Shown here piece by piece: positions 18,352 through 27,753 of a stretch of DNA of 64,000 nt (position 1 is the stretch's first letter; each line of letters opens with the position of its first letter). Source of the DNA: RHKX01 sp964641695 (lineage in GTDB: Bacteria; Actinomycetota; Thermoleophilia; Solirubrobacterales; 70-9). The translations under genes were made by a program, and so were the position numbers. The notes under the pieces are model-generated. The model saw only the letters and a program-made list of their open reading frames with translations, searched no databases and had not been told where the DNA came from. The stretch lies in assembly GCA_964641695.1 (NCBI GenBank), contig CAZXKG010000002.1, positions 1-64,000 on the forward strand. Direction: 5' to 3'.

Positions 18352-20084
18352 CGAGCCATCCCCTCCTCGCCGACCGCCGCGGCTGCGGCAGTCGTGGCAG
18401 TCGTGGTTCCGGTCTCGGGCGGGCTCATCCGCACGATCCGGTCGGCTCGCGCCGCCAGCCCCGGGTCGTGGGTGATCAGCAGGACGGATCGCCCCGCCGC
18501 CACCTCGACGATCGAGTCGGCGATGCGTTCGGCGTTGGCCGGATCCAGGTTCGCGGTCGGCTCGTCGAGGATCAGCAGGTCGGCGTCGCGCAGGAACGCA
18601 CGCGCCAGCGCCACCCGCTGTCGCTCACCCGCCGACAGGGCTCGCGCTCCCTCGCCCACCGGCGTCTCGACCCCTCCGGGCAGGCGTTCGAGCAGCTCGT
18701 CGAGCCCGGCCAGCCGCGCGCACTCGGCGAGACGCACGTCGCCCGCCTCCGGATCGCCGAGCCGGATGTTGTCGGCGATCGTGCCGCGGAACATCGTCGG
18801 CGACTGGGGCGCCCAGGCGATCCGCGAGCGCCACCGCTCGGGATCGCAGGCGGCCAGCCCGACGTCTCCGATCGTGATCCGGCCGGCGAGGGGCCGCTCG
18901 ATCAGCATCAGGAGCTCCGCGACGGTGCTCTTGCCGATCCCGCTGGGACCGGTCAGCGCGAGGCACTCGGCGGGCTCCAGCTCGAGCGAGATCGAGTCGA
19001 GGACGACGACGTCCCGGTCCGGGTAGGAGAAGTGGACGTCGTCGAGGCGCACGGCGTTCTCACGAGGGGAGGGGGCGACGACGAGGTCACTCCTCCGGCC
19101 GACCTCGATCGACTCGGCGTCCTCGCGCTCCTCGCCCAGGTCGAGCAGGCGCCCGGCGACGGCCCGGCCGTCAGCGCTCGCGTGGTAGTGGACCCCGAGC
19201 TCGCGCAGTGGGACGTAGAGCTCAGGGGCGAGCACGAGCACGGTCAGCGCCGCCTCGAACCCGATTCCCCCGTCGACCAGGCGGACGCCCACGGTGACGG
19301 CCACCAGCGCCACTCCCAGGGTCGCCGCGAACTCCAGCACCGCGCCGGAGAGGAAGGCGACGCGCAGGGTCCCCATCGTCGTCCGCCGGTACTCCTCGCT
19401 GACCTCGCCGATCCGATCGGCCTGGACCTCGCCGCGGTTGAAGGCCCGCAGGGTAGGCAGGCCGCGGACCACGTCGAGGAAGTGGCCGGCGAGCAGGTTC
19501 AGCGCCTGCAGCCGCTCCCGCGAGCGCTGCTCGGTGTAGCGGCCGACGAGCCACATGAAGACCGGGACCAGGGGCAGCGTCAGCAGCATGATCGCTGCCG
19601 AGAGCAGATCCATCGCGGCGACGAGGACGAGGACGGCGATCGGCACCGTCATCGCCAGGAAGACCTGGGGGATGTAGCGGGCGAAGGTCGCCTCGAGGGA
19701 GTCGATCCCGTTCACGGCCGCCGCCGCGACCTCGGCCGCATCGGCTCGCGCGCTGCCGCGGGCGCTGCCCGGCTCGCTGACCTGTCGCCGGACGAGGTCG
19801 AGGCGGAGCTTGGAGAGCACGCTCGTCGCCGCCCGCCGCCCGACCACCTCGAACGCCCAGCTCGAGAGGGCGCGGAGGCCGATCACCCCGCAGAGCGCGA
19901 TCGCCGGAAGCAGGAGGGAGGAGACCGACTCGCCCTCGAACCCGCCGGCGGCTACGTGCGCCAGCAGCACCGCCTGGGCGAGCACGAGGAGGGCCGAGAC
20001 CAACCCGAGCACGGAATCGGCGACGAGCATGCCGCGGATCGCCTTCACCCGCGACATCAGCCGGGGGTCGAGCGCTCGCATCAT
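18348..20084 (-). CDS. cydD: Thiol reductant ABC exporter subunit CydD
   Basis: A 578-residue half-transporter: six helices (about 20-310) and an ATPase domain with GPSGIGKST, LSAGERQRV and DLLILDEPTANLD. The signature is LSAGE, as is frequent in CydD. It partners CydC. The last 20 or so residues are a low-complexity Thr/Ala run. It starts 9 bases after the cydB stop, so the four genes are transcribed together. Confidence 0.92.
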   Translation of the reverse strand: MMRALDPRLMSRVKAIRGMLVADSVLGLVSALLVLAQAVLLAHVAAGGFEGESVSSLLLPAIALCGVIGLRALSSWAFEVVGRRAATSVLSKLRLDLVRRQVSEPGSARGSARADAAEVAAAAVNGIDSLEATFARYIPQVFLAMTVPIAVLVLVAAMDLLSAAIMLLTLPLVPVFMWLVGRYTEQRSRERLQALNLLAGHFLDVVRGLPTLRAFNRGEVQADRIGEVSEEYRRTTMGTLRVAFLSGAVLEFAATLGVALVAVTVGVRLVDGGIGFEAALTVLVLAPELYVPLRELGVHYHASADGRAVAGRLLDLGEEREDAESIEVGRRSDLVVAPSPRENAVRLDDVHFSYPDRDVVVLDSISLELEPAECLALTGPSGIGKSTVAELLMLIERPLAGRITIGDVGLAACDPERWRSRIAWAPQSPTMFRGTIADNIRLGDPEAGDVRLAECARLAGLDELLERLPGGVETPVGEGARALSAGERQRVALARAFLRDADLLILDEPTANLDPANAERIADSIVEVAAGRSVLLITHDPGLAARADRIVRMSPPETGTTTATTAAAAAVGEEGMAR

Positions 20085-20093
20085 CGGGTCACG

Positions 20094-21143
20094 TCAGCGT
20101 TTGCCGGCACGGTCGAGGAGCTCACCCGGGCTCGATGGGGACTCGTCCTCGCCGAGGCGGGCGCGCAGCACGTAGTAGCTCCACCCCTGGTACATCAGCA
20201 CGATGGGCATCAACACGGCGGCCACGACGGTCATCACCGTCAGCGTGTAGCTCGCCGACGAGGCGTTGTCGATCGTCAGCGAGAGATCCGCGCCGAGGGA
20301 GGAGACCATCACGTTCGGGTAGAGCAGGGCGAAGAGGCAGGCGATCCAGAGACCGATCGCCAGCGCGGTCGCCGCGAACGCCGCCCGCTCGCGGCGGGCG
20401 CGAGTCAGCGGGATCGCCGACAGCACCGCCAGCCCTCCGACGGCGGCGATCGCGATCCCAGGGCCGAGACGGTCCGAGCCGGCGTCGCTGCCGTTGAGCA
20501 CGGTCACGACCATCAGGGCGACCACGGCCAGCGCCGTCGGGATCGAGATCGCCGCGGCGACTCGCTGCACGCGTTCGCGCAGCACACCCTTCAAGCGCAG
20601 CCCGAGGAAGGTCGCGCCGTGCAGGGCGCAGGCGGCCCCGACCGCGACGCCCGCGAGGACCGTGAACGGGGTGAACAGATCCCAGAAGCTCCCGGCGAAC
20701 TCCTGATCGCCGTCGATCGGAACCCCGGAGAGCAGGCTCGAGAGCGCGACGCCCCAGAGCACGGGCAGTAGCGCCGACGTGCCGAAAACGGTCCGGCGGG
20801 CGATCGACTTCCAACGTGAGGACTCGGTTCGCCCTCGCCACTCGATCGCGAGAACGCGCACGATCAGCAGCAGGAGGATCAGCAGCAGGGCGATGTAGTA
20901 GCCGCTGAACATCGTCGCGTACCACTGCGGGAAGGCGGCGAAGGTGGCGCCGCCCGCGCTGATCAGCCAGACCTCGTTGCCGTCCCAGAAGGGCCCGATC
21001 GACTCGAGGATCGTCTCCCGCTCCTCCTCGTCGCGGCCGACGAACGGGGAGAGGATGCCGACGCCGAAGTCGAAGCCCTCCAGGACCAGGTAGCCGACCC
21101 AGAGGACGGCGACGATGATGAACCAGAGGGTCTCCAGCGACAT
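20094..21143 (-). CDS. cydB: Cytochrome bd oxidase subunit II
   Basis: A 349-residue membrane subunit with about nine helices. It opens with the family hallmark VLEGFDFGVGILSPFVGRDEEER and has the conserved ESIGPFWDGNEVWLISAGGATFAAFP. It is structural, pairing with CydA in the quinol-oxidising, oxygen-reducing bd complex. It lies 6 bases after cydA. No small CydX-type subunit is encoded in the 9-base gap before cydD. Confidence 0.95.
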   Translation of the reverse strand: MSLETLWFIIVAVLWVGYLVLEGFDFGVGILSPFVGRDEEERETILESIGPFWDGNEVWLISAGGATFAAFPQWYATMFSGYYIALLLILLLLIVRVLAIEWRGRTESSRWKSIARRTVFGTSALLPVLWGVALSSLLSGVPIDGDQEFAGSFWDLFTPFTVLAGVAVGAACALHGATFLGLRLKGVLRERVQRVAAAISIPTALAVVALMVVTVLNGSDAGSDRLGPGIAIAAVGGLAVLSAIPLTRARRERAAFAATALAIGLWIACLFALLYPNVMVSSLGADLSLTIDNASSASYTLTVMTVVAAVLMPIVLMYQGWSYYVLRARLGEDESPSSPGELLDRAGKR

Positions 21144-21149
21144 GGTGGC

Positions 21150-22598
21150 TCAGTATCCCGGCGCGGGGAGGGTCGAGGTTCGCTCCGGCTCGTCGTCCTC
21201 GGGCGGGTCGGCATCGGGCAGATCCATGCGCGCGTACTTCCGCATCAGCACGAAGTCGGCCGCGGCGAGCGCCCCGTAGAGCAGGACGAACGCGCCGAGG
21301 CTGGCGGCGACCATCGCGGTGCTGGCGGTGGGGGAGACGGCGTCCTCGGTTCGCAGAAGGCCGTAGACGACCCATGGTTGTCGTCCGGCCTCGCTCAGGA
21401 CCCAGCCGGCGAGGCTGGAGAGGTAGGGGAAGGCGATCCCCGCCAGGGCAGCGCGCGCGAACCACTTCGAATCGGCGAGGCGGTCCTTGCGGAGCAGGTA
21501 GGCCGCCCACAGGGCCAACAGCAGCGAGAGGGTGCCGAGGTAGGCCATCACCCGCATGCTCCAGAAGACGAGCTGGACGTTCGGCAGGTAGCTGCCGGCT
21601 CCGAACTTCTGCTCCGACTGGGCCTGGAGCTCGTTCAAGCCGACGACCTTGCCGTCGAAGGAGTTCGTCGCCAGGAACGAGAGCACCGCGGGTATCTCGA
21701 TCTTGAAGTCGGCGTCCTGGTCGTCCTCGTCGAACCCGCCGATCTGGAACAGGGTGAAGCCGGCCGGCTGCTCGGTGTTCCAGAGCGCCTCGGCGGCGGC
21801 GATCTTGACCGGCTGCGCGTCGGTGATGACGCCGCCGAACTCGCTGCCGACGATCAGGTTCACGGTCGAGACCGGGACGACGACGATGATCGCCAGCTTC
21901 GCGGCCGCGCGGAAGGCGGGGGCGTTGCGTCCGCGACGCATCTGCCAGATCGAGACGCCGAGCACGAGGAAGCCCGCCGTCATCAGCCCGGCCAGCAGCG
22001 CGTGGCCGAAGGCGAACAGCGTGAAGCGCTGGAAGAGGATCTCGAAGATGTCGGTGGAGTAGGCGCGGCCGGTGGCCTGATCGATCGCGTAGCCCACCGG
22101 GTGCTGCATCCACGAGTTCGCCGCGAGGATGAAGAAGGCGGAGAGCCACGTGCCCGCCCAGACGAGGTAGATGGTCGCGAGGTGGAGCTTCGGGCTGAGC
22201 CGGTTCCAGCCGAAGATCCAGAGGCCGAGGAAGGTCGACTCGAGGAAGAAGGCGCCGAGGCCCTCGATCGCCAGCGGGGCGCCGAAGACGTCGCCGACCA
22301 CGCGGGAGAACTCCGACCAGTTCATCCCGAACTGGAACTCCTGGACGATCCCGGTGGCGATGCCGATCGCGAAGTTGATCAGCATCAGGAGGCCGAAGAA
22401 CCGGGTCAACCGCAGCCACTTCTCCTCCCGGGTCCGGTACCAGAGGGTCTGCATCGCCGCCACGAGCGGCGCCATACCGAGGGTCAGCGGTACGAAGATG
22501 AAGTGATAGAGGGTGGTTGCCGCGAACTGCCAGCGCGACAGGTCGAGAGCGTCCACCGAGGCGCTGACGATCGCGTCCGGCATGCGGCGCGGAACCAT
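21150..22598 (-). CDS. cydA: Cytochrome bd oxidase subunit I
   Basis: A 482-residue membrane subunit that binds haems b558, b595 and d and oxidises quinol while reducing O2 to water. The N-terminal haem-ligand region ATTLYHFIFVPLTLG is present, as are a conserved His in FGHALLAGLM and the signature GRQPWVVYGLLRT. Its length fits the short Q-loop type. It is the first gene of cydABDC. The ATG at 22598 would put the start right against a hairpin; the second ATG at 22583 (MPDAIVSAS) is at least as likely. Confidence 0.95.
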   Translation of the reverse strand: MVPRRMPDAIVSASVDALDLSRWQFAATTLYHFIFVPLTLGMAPLVAAMQTLWYRTREEKWLRLTRFFGLLMLINFAIGIATGIVQEFQFGMNWSEFSRVVGDVFGAPLAIEGLGAFFLESTFLGLWIFGWNRLSPKLHLATIYLVWAGTWLSAFFILAANSWMQHPVGYAIDQATGRAYSTDIFEILFQRFTLFAFGHALLAGLMTAGFLVLGVSIWQMRRGRNAPAFRAAAKLAIIVVVPVSTVNLIVGSEFGGVITDAQPVKIAAAEALWNTEQPAGFTLFQIGGFDEDDQDADFKIEIPAVLSFLATNSFDGKVVGLNELQAQSEQKFGAGSYLPNVQLVFWSMRVMAYLGTLSLLLALWAAYLLRKDRLADSKWFARAALAGIAFPYLSSLAGWVLSEAGRQPWVVYGLLRTEDAVSPTASTAMVAASLGAFVLLYGALAAADFVLMRKYARMDLPDADPPEDDEPERTSTLPAPGY

Positions 22599-22599
22599 A

Positions 22600-22622
22600 C
22601 GCCCCGCGCGGTTCGCGGGGCG
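22600..22622 (-). terminator. Hairpin between the HugZ-like gene and cydA
   Basis: A perfect 9-bp stem CGCCCCGCG / CGCGGGGCG with a 5-base loop sits 24 bases after the HugZ-like stop and directly before cydA. It probably ends the upstream transcript, or attenuates read-through into cydABDC. There is no U-run. Confidence 0.6.
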
Positions 22623-22646
22623 TCTCCGGGCGGTGGCGGGCCTTCG

Positions 22647-23474
22647 TTACGCCCGGGCGCGCTTGGCGAGCTCGACCGTCGCCGCGCGGAGACCGTCCGG
22701 GGCGCTCACCGGCTCGGCGAATCCGACCCGAGTCGGCGCGTGTCCGCGTGGGGTCTCCATCGCCAGATCGAGGCCGTAGCGATCGATCGAGGTGCACTTC
22801 GCCGAGAGGGCGTCCGGGTAGCCGCCGAGACTGCGGGCCATGTCGAGCAGGGAGTCGGCGTGGTCATCGTTGAGATGGGAGACCGCGCGACCCGCGGTCG
22901 GCGCGGTGGGATCCGTCTCGGCATCGGCGTAGTCCTCGATCGTGACCCAGTCCATGCGGCCGTAGCCGCCGACCCAGCGGACCCGGTCCGCCTTGATCAC
23001 CCAGATCCCGAAGTCGCCGAAGCGCTCGTAGGCGTTCGCGGCCGGGATCGCGGTCAGGTAGGCCGTCCGTGCATCGGCCCAGAGATCGCTGCCCTCCTCG
23101 AGCAGCTCGGCGTCGCCGGCGATCGTCACGCGCCCGTGGGCGAGCTGGTCGAGCTCCTTCGGGTCGTGGGCGACCATCAAGCTGGCGCGCTTGTCGCGCT
23201 GCAGGTTCTGGCCGTGTTCGGCGAGGGTCGAGATCATCAGCACCGGGTTGCCGTCGGGTAGCGCCGCGTAGGCGACGAGGGACGCCCAGGGGGTGCCGTC
23301 CTCGCTGGTCGAACCGAGCGCCGCCACGTGCGAGTTGGCGAGCAGGGTCCGGGCTTCCTCGGCGGGGCTGCGGCGACGACCCTTCTCGGCTTCCGTCAGG
23401 GGCGGGGGAGGCGGTGGAACCACGTTCTCACCCTTGAATGAATGGTTCGTCGGTGCGCTGGTCGTGGTCGACAT
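22647..23474 (-). CDS. HugZ-like haem-utilisation protein (FMN-binding split barrel + DUF2470)
   Basis: A 275-residue cytoplasmic protein. Residues about 38-180 form a pyridoxamine-phosphate-oxidase-like split barrel (ARTLLANSHVAALGSTSEDGTPWASLV). Residues about 190-265 match DUF2470 with the metal/haem-type HLNDDHAD motif. The two-domain layout is that of HugZ/HutZ proteins, which bind and degrade haem to release iron. It is divergent from the haem-uptake operon across an iron-box-containing gap, which supports the assignment. The ATG has GGAG eight bases upstream. A Pro-run (20-25) follows the N-terminus. Confidence 0.78.
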   Translation of the reverse strand: MSTTTSAPTNHSFKGENVVPPPPPPLTEAEKGRRRSPAEEARTLLANSHVAALGSTSEDGTPWASLVAYAALPDGNPVLMISTLAEHGQNLQRDKRASLMVAHDPKELDQLAHGRVTIAGDAELLEEGSDLWADARTAYLTAIPAANAYERFGDFGIWVIKADRVRWVGGYGRMDWVTIEDYADAETDPTAPTAGRAVSHLNDDHADSLLDMARSLGGYPDALSAKCTSIDRYGLDLAMETPRGHAPTRVGFAEPVSAPDGLRAATVELAKRARA

Positions 23475-23547
23475 CTGGGTATCTCCGGGTTCGTTGCTCG
23501 CTCGTCGGCAGGGTCAGGATCATGCCTGGTCTCGGGGCGAGGCGCTG

Positions 23548-23577
23548 TTGTCATTCTGCGTTAGGCTTCCCTAACAT
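23548..23577 (+). promoter_or_regulatory. Haem-operon promoter with overlapping DtxR/IdeR-like iron box
   Basis: TTGTCA (23548-23553) and TAACAT (23572-23577) are separated by 18 bases. Between and over the -10 lies the perfect inverted repeat GTTAGG-N4-CCTAAC (23560-23575), close to the DtxR/IdeR consensus half-sites. Iron-loaded repressor bound here would block the promoter. The next gene has AAGGAG at 23646-23651. Confidence 0.65.
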
Positions 23578-23661
23578 GTTGACACGGTGGCCGCCGAGGA
23601 ACAGCCCGCAAGCCTCGCCCACCTGATTCAAGCGCTTCCTCGACCAAGGAGTAACCCAGCC

Positions 23662-24618
23662 GTGCTCACCGCCAACGCGCCGACCGCAGTCAGATCCGTC
23701 GCCGGGCCGGAGCGGCGGCGTAGATGGGCCGTCGCGCTGCTCTGCGCAGCCCTGTTTCTCGTCGCTCTCGCCCCGGCTGCGGGCAGCGCCGAAGCGGCGA
23801 AGAAGAAGAACCTGCGGATCGCGGCGTTGACGCCGTTCTCGGTGCAGACGTTGGCGAAGCTGGGTGTGAAGCCGGTCGTGATCGGAGAGACGGTCACGGG
23901 AGACGCGGGTATTCCGAAGAAGTTCCGCAACATCCCGCAGATACCGCTCTCGCATGCGTCCAACGGCCCCAACCCCGAGCAGTTGGTGCAGCGCAACGTC
24001 AAGACCGTGCTCTCCGAGCGCACCTGGAACGGTGGCCACAAGGCACTCGAGGGCTTCGGGATGAAGGTGCACGAGTTCGATCCGACCGCGCTCGCCCAGT
24101 ACGGGGCGAAGATCAAGCGCATCGGCAAGTTCGTGGGCAAGCAGAAGAAGGCCAAGAAGCTCGCCAAGTCGATGAAGAAGAAGATCCGGAAGTCGACCCG
24201 GGGGATCACGAGCAGGCCCAAGACCCTGGTTCTGCTCGGAGTCGGTGCGGCTCGGTACGCGTTCCTGCCGAGCAGCTGGGGCGGGAACCTCTTCAGCCAG
24301 GCCGGGGCGACCCTCGCGACAGACGGCCTCACCGCCGACGGTGGGACGAACCTGATGATCTCCGGCGGGTTCGCGCAGCTCTCCCTGGAGGAGATCGCCG
24401 TCCAGCAGCCCGATGTGATCGTCGCGATTCCCCACGGCAACGCGGATGATCTCGATGAGATCGAGGATTCTCTGCGGGAGGACACCTGGCTCAAGGACAC
24501 GAACGCCGGTCGCAACGACCGCATCTACGTGACCGGCAACAACTCGCTGCTTCAGCCGGACCTCCGGGTTCCGGCCGTTCTCAAGATGATCCGCGGCGAC
24601 TACCTGCGGAACCGGTAG
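23662..24618 (+). CDS. Haem/siderophore-type ABC substrate-binding protein
   Basis: A 318-residue exported binding protein of the helical-backbone (FecB/HmuT) type. An N-terminal RRRRW precedes a hydrophobic stretch ending GSAEA, a normal signal peptide without a lipobox Cys. The body has the class III order, with a long Lys-rich connecting helix (about 150-180) between lobes. Downstream FecCD permease, ATPase and HtaA genes make haem the likely ligand. I chose the GTG at 23662 (AAGGAG 10 bases upstream) over the GTG at 23587, which lies too close to the iron box. Confidence 0.75.
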   Translation: MLTANAPTAVRSVAGPERRRRWAVALLCAALFLVALAPAAGSAEAAKKKNLRIAALTPFSVQTLAKLGVKPVVIGETVTGDAGIPKKFRNIPQIPLSHASNGPNPEQLVQRNVKTVLSERTWNGGHKALEGFGMKVHEFDPTALAQYGAKIKRIGKFVGKQKKAKKLAKSMKKKIRKSTRGITSRPKTLVLLGVGAARYAFLPSSWGGNLFSQAGATLATDGLTADGGTNLMISGGFAQLSLEEIAVQQPDVIVAIPHGNADDLDEIEDSLREDTWLKDTNAGRNDRIYVTGNNSLLQPDLRVPAVLKMIRGDYLRNR

Positions 24619-24650
24619 GGCCGGTTCTCGTCCGGGAGTGATGGAAACGG

Positions 24651-25637
24651 GTGATCCTACGACGGGCAGCGGTGTTGATCGTCGCTGTCGCGGCGTTGGT
24701 CGCGGCGTGCGTCGCCTCACTGGCGTTCGGCGCGGTCGACATCCCGGCGGGCACCGTGATCGATGCCATCCTCGGCAAGGAAACCCCGCCCGAGATGGCC
24801 AAGATCGTGCTCGAGCTACGGCTCCCGAACCTGGTCGAGGCGATCCTGGTGGGCGCGGGGCTGGGCGTCGCCGGAGCGGTCCTGCAGGGATCGTTGGGCA
24901 ACCCGCTGGCATCCCCCGACGTGATCGGTGTGACGGCCGGCGCGGGCTTCGGCGCAACCTTGATCCTGCTGGTCTTCCCGGCGTCGGCGGCGCTGCTGCC
25001 GATCGGGGCGTTGGCCTTCGGCTTGTTGGCTGCGGGACTGGTCTTCATGATCGCCTGGAGCGGCCGCAACCGCGGTGGGATCGGGAAGGTGATCCTCGCC
25101 GGGATCGCGATCGCGGCTCTGTTCGGCGCGGCGACGACGAGCCTGCTGACCGCGTTCCCGGACCGGGTCCAGTCGGTGCTCTTCTTCCTGGCGGGCGGCC
25201 TGACCCCGAGCGGATGGTCCGACCTGAGCGAGTTCTGGCCCTACCTCACCGCCGGCTTCGTGATCGCGATCGTCTTGATCCGGCCGCTGGACAGACTGGC
25301 GCTCGGGGACGACGTGGCGGCCTCCCTGGGCAGCCGACCGGCGGTGATCCGACTCGGATCGGGCCTGGCGGCGGCGTTGCTCGCCTCGGTTGCCGCCGCG
25401 CTGGCGGGGCTGCTCGGCTTCATCGGCCTGATCGTCCCGCATCTGATGCGCCTCGCGGGCGGTACGTCTCGCCACGCCTTCGTGGTCCCGGCATCGGCCC
25501 TGGCCGGCTCGACGCTGCTGGTCGCGGGAGACGTCCTGGCACGAGTGGTGGCCGCCCCGATCGTGCTCCCGGTCGGGCCGTTCATGGTGATCCTCGGCGT
25601 GCCCGTCTTCCTCTACCTGCTGCGGAGGGTGGCATGA
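24651..25637 (+). CDS. FecCD-family haem/iron permease
   Basis: A 328-residue membrane permease with about ten helices. Family motifs are LRLPNLVEAILVGAGLGVAGAVLQG near the start and LLGFIGLIVPHLMRL in the middle; the latter loop contacts the ATPase. It is the second gene of the haem operon, 32 bases after the binding protein and overlapping the ATPase gene (ATGA). Confidence 0.9.
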   Translation: MILRRAAVLIVAVAALVAACVASLAFGAVDIPAGTVIDAILGKETPPEMAKIVLELRLPNLVEAILVGAGLGVAGAVLQGSLGNPLASPDVIGVTAGAGFGATLILLVFPASAALLPIGALAFGLLAAGLVFMIAWSGRNRGGIGKVILAGIAIAALFGAATTSLLTAFPDRVQSVLFFLAGGLTPSGWSDLSEFWPYLTAGFVIAIVLIRPLDRLALGDDVAASLGSRPAVIRLGSGLAAALLASVAAALAGLLGFIGLIVPHLMRLAGGTSRHAFVVPASALAGSTLLVAGDVLARVVAAPIVLPVGPFMVILGVPVFLYLLRRVA

Positions 25638-26482
25638 GCGCCACGGCCGCATCGTCGACGCCGCTGCCTCCCGAGCAGGCGTGGCCGGCCCTGGTCGTCG
25701 ATTCCGCCCGGGTCGCCATCGACAGCAAGGAGATCGTCTCCCATGCCGAGCTCGTCGTCGGCCACGGTGAGCTGGTCGCCGTCGTCGGGCCCAACGGCGC
25801 CGGCAAGTCGACGCTCGTTCGCGCCGCCGCCGGCATCCAGAAGCTGAGCGGGGGAATGGCACGCTGCATGGGAGTCGACGTCACGAAGGCGCGTGGCCGC
25901 CATCTCGCCGCACTGCGCGCTTTCGTGCCTCAGCGTCCGTCCGTTCCCGAGGGGATCACCGTCAACGAGGCACTCCAGATCGGCCGCTCGGCGCGGATCA
26001 GCGCCCTGCGGCGTGCGACGAAGCGCGATCGTGACGCGATCTCGGCGTCGCTTGAGCGTGCCGGTGTCACCCATCTCTCCAGCCGGATGCTGACGACCCT
26101 GTCCGGCGGCGAGCTGCAGCGAGTGCAGATCGCGATCGGGCTCGCCCAGGGCACGCCTTTGCTGATCGCCGACGAGCCCACCTCCCAGCTCGACCTCGGG
26201 GCTACGGTCACGGTGGCGAGGCTGCTGAGAGATCTGGCCGACGACGGCATGTCGGTGTTGCTGGTGGTCCACGACCTGGCACTTGCGGCTGCGGTCGCCG
26301 ACACCGTCGTCGTCATGTCCCGGGGGGCGTCCGTCGCCAGCGGGGCTCCCGACCAGGTTCTGACCGAGCAGCAGCTCGCCGAGGTCTGGGGGGTCTCAGC
26401 CCGGCTCGACCACTCGGCGGAGGCGACCGCACTTCGGGTGCGCTGGCTGGATCAACTCGAAGGATGGGAAGGAACCCCGTGA
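25634..26482 (+). CDS. Haem/iron ABC transporter ATPase (HmuV-like)
   Basis: A 282-residue ATPase: Walker A GPNGAGKST, Q-loop FVPQRP, signature LSGGELQRV, Walker B LLIADEPTSQLD and switch His in VVHDLAL. The Walker B carries Ala before Asp (IADEP) as in many importer ATPases. It is coupled by overlaps to both neighbours (ATGA with the permease, GTGA with the HtaA gene). Confidence 0.9.
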   Translation: MSATAASSTPLPPEQAWPALVVDSARVAIDSKEIVSHAELVVGHGELVAVVGPNGAGKSTLVRAAAGIQKLSGGMARCMGVDVTKARGRHLAALRAFVPQRPSVPEGITVNEALQIGRSARISALRRATKRDRDAISASLERAGVTHLSSRMLTTLSGGELQRVQIAIGLAQGTPLLIADEPTSQLDLGATVTVARLLRDLADDGMSVLLVVHDLALAAAVADTVVVMSRGASVASGAPDQVLTEQQLAEVWGVSARLDHSAEATALRVRWLDQLEGWEGTP

Positions 26483-27753
26483 AGCTGCAGGACGAGATCA
26501 CGACCGGCGGGATCCGCCGGACGGGTATGCCGCTGTTGACAGCCCTCGCACTGACTCTCCTCAGCGCCTTCCTGTTCGCGGATCATGCGGGGGCCGGGGA
26601 GGTCCCGCCGGCGGAGACCCAGGCATCCGGGGCCGTCAAGATCCAGCTCAGCGGCAAGACCGCCAAGCAGATGCGCAAGCGCGGCCTCAGGCTCCAGGGA
26701 AAGCGCGGGGCGAAGATGCGTGGCAGGACCCTCTCGCTGCCGGTCCGGGGCGGCGAGGTCACGAAGCTCGCGAAGGTGCGGCTCGGCGGCGTCGTCAAGA
26801 TCGTCAGCAAGCCCAAGGCGAAGCGGGGAAAGCGCGCGAAGAAGCGTCGTGTGACGCTGGGTAGGTTCGGCGGAGTGGTGATCGCCGGAGACGGCAACCT
26901 GGTGGCGACGATCAAGGGCAGCCAGGTGACGCTGCTGACGCTGTCGAACGTCGGCGATCAGCCCTTCAACCCGGTCAGCGGTGAGATCAAGCTGCGCAAG
27001 GCGGGCGCAACCCTGACCCCGAGCGCGATCTCGGCGATCGCCGCCGCGCTCGGGGGCGCGAAGCTGCCGAAGCGGCTTGGGAAGCTGTCGGTCGACGGCA
27101 ACGTCCCGGTGAAGCCGACGGAGAGCACCAACGCCACCGTGCGCGTACGACCCGCCGGCGCCGTCGACTTGGTCGATGCGGAGATGACCTGGCGCCCGCG
27201 GGAGTCGTTCGTCAACTACATCCACTCGGCCGGCGGCGGTGACGGCGGCGCGTTCGCGGTCGCGCCCGCGATGCCCGGCCCTGCCGAGCCGATCGTCGAC
27301 AGTGGCACCGGCGAGCCGATCGTGCCGAGCCCGGGAGATCGCGTCTACGAGTTCGACCTCCCGTTCGAGGGGGGTTGGTACGACCAGGCGTCGGCGGCGG
27401 TCAACGTCGAGCTGGCGGGCGGGGTCAGGTTCGCGAAGCCCGACTACGGGATCGATCTGGATGCGATGGATCCCGTCGTCGAGCTCGGTGGCGACGCCCC
27501 GCGGGTGATCGCCGATCTCCGCGGTCGGGCGTCGACCTCCGATCAGGATGGACGTACGGCCTTGGCGGTGGATCTGGATCAGGCGGCGATCGCCCCGGAG
27601 ACGGAAGCGGTGCCCGGCGGCACCCGCTACACCTACGAGGACATCCCCGCTCGGGTACCCGATGGCCCGACCGCCTGGGTTCTCGCCACCTACTACTCGG
27701 TCGGCAGCCCGTGGGGGGAGGTGAGCGTCTCCTACACGGTCCCCAATGACTGA
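26479..27753 (+). CDS. HtaA-domain haem-binding surface protein
   Basis: A 424-residue exported protein. The signal peptide is MPLLTALALTLLSAFLFADHAGA. A Lys/Arg-rich region (about 45-130, KTAKQMRKRGLRLQGKRGAK) is followed by a beta-rich segment, then an HtaA-like domain from about 225 opening EMTWRPRESFVNYIHSAGGG. HtaA domains of corynebacteria bind haem and hand it to HmuT. No C-terminal anchor is seen, unlike Corynebacterium HtaA; the next gene may supply it. The GTG at 26479 overlaps the ATPase stop and has AAGGAA just upstream. Confidence 0.7.
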   Translation: MKLQDEITTGGIRRTGMPLLTALALTLLSAFLFADHAGAGEVPPAETQASGAVKIQLSGKTAKQMRKRGLRLQGKRGAKMRGRTLSLPVRGGEVTKLAKVRLGGVVKIVSKPKAKRGKRAKKRRVTLGRFGGVVIAGDGNLVATIKGSQVTLLTLSNVGDQPFNPVSGEIKLRKAGATLTPSAISAIAAALGGAKLPKRLGKLSVDGNVPVKPTESTNATVRVRPAGAVDLVDAEMTWRPRESFVNYIHSAGGGDGGAFAVAPAMPGPAEPIVDSGTGEPIVPSPGDRVYEFDLPFEGGWYDQASAAVNVELAGGVRFAKPDYGIDLDAMDPVVELGGDAPRVIADLRGRASTSDQDGRTALAVDLDQAAIAPETEAVPGGTRYTYEDIPARVPDGPTAWVLATYYSVGSPWGEVSVSYTVPND

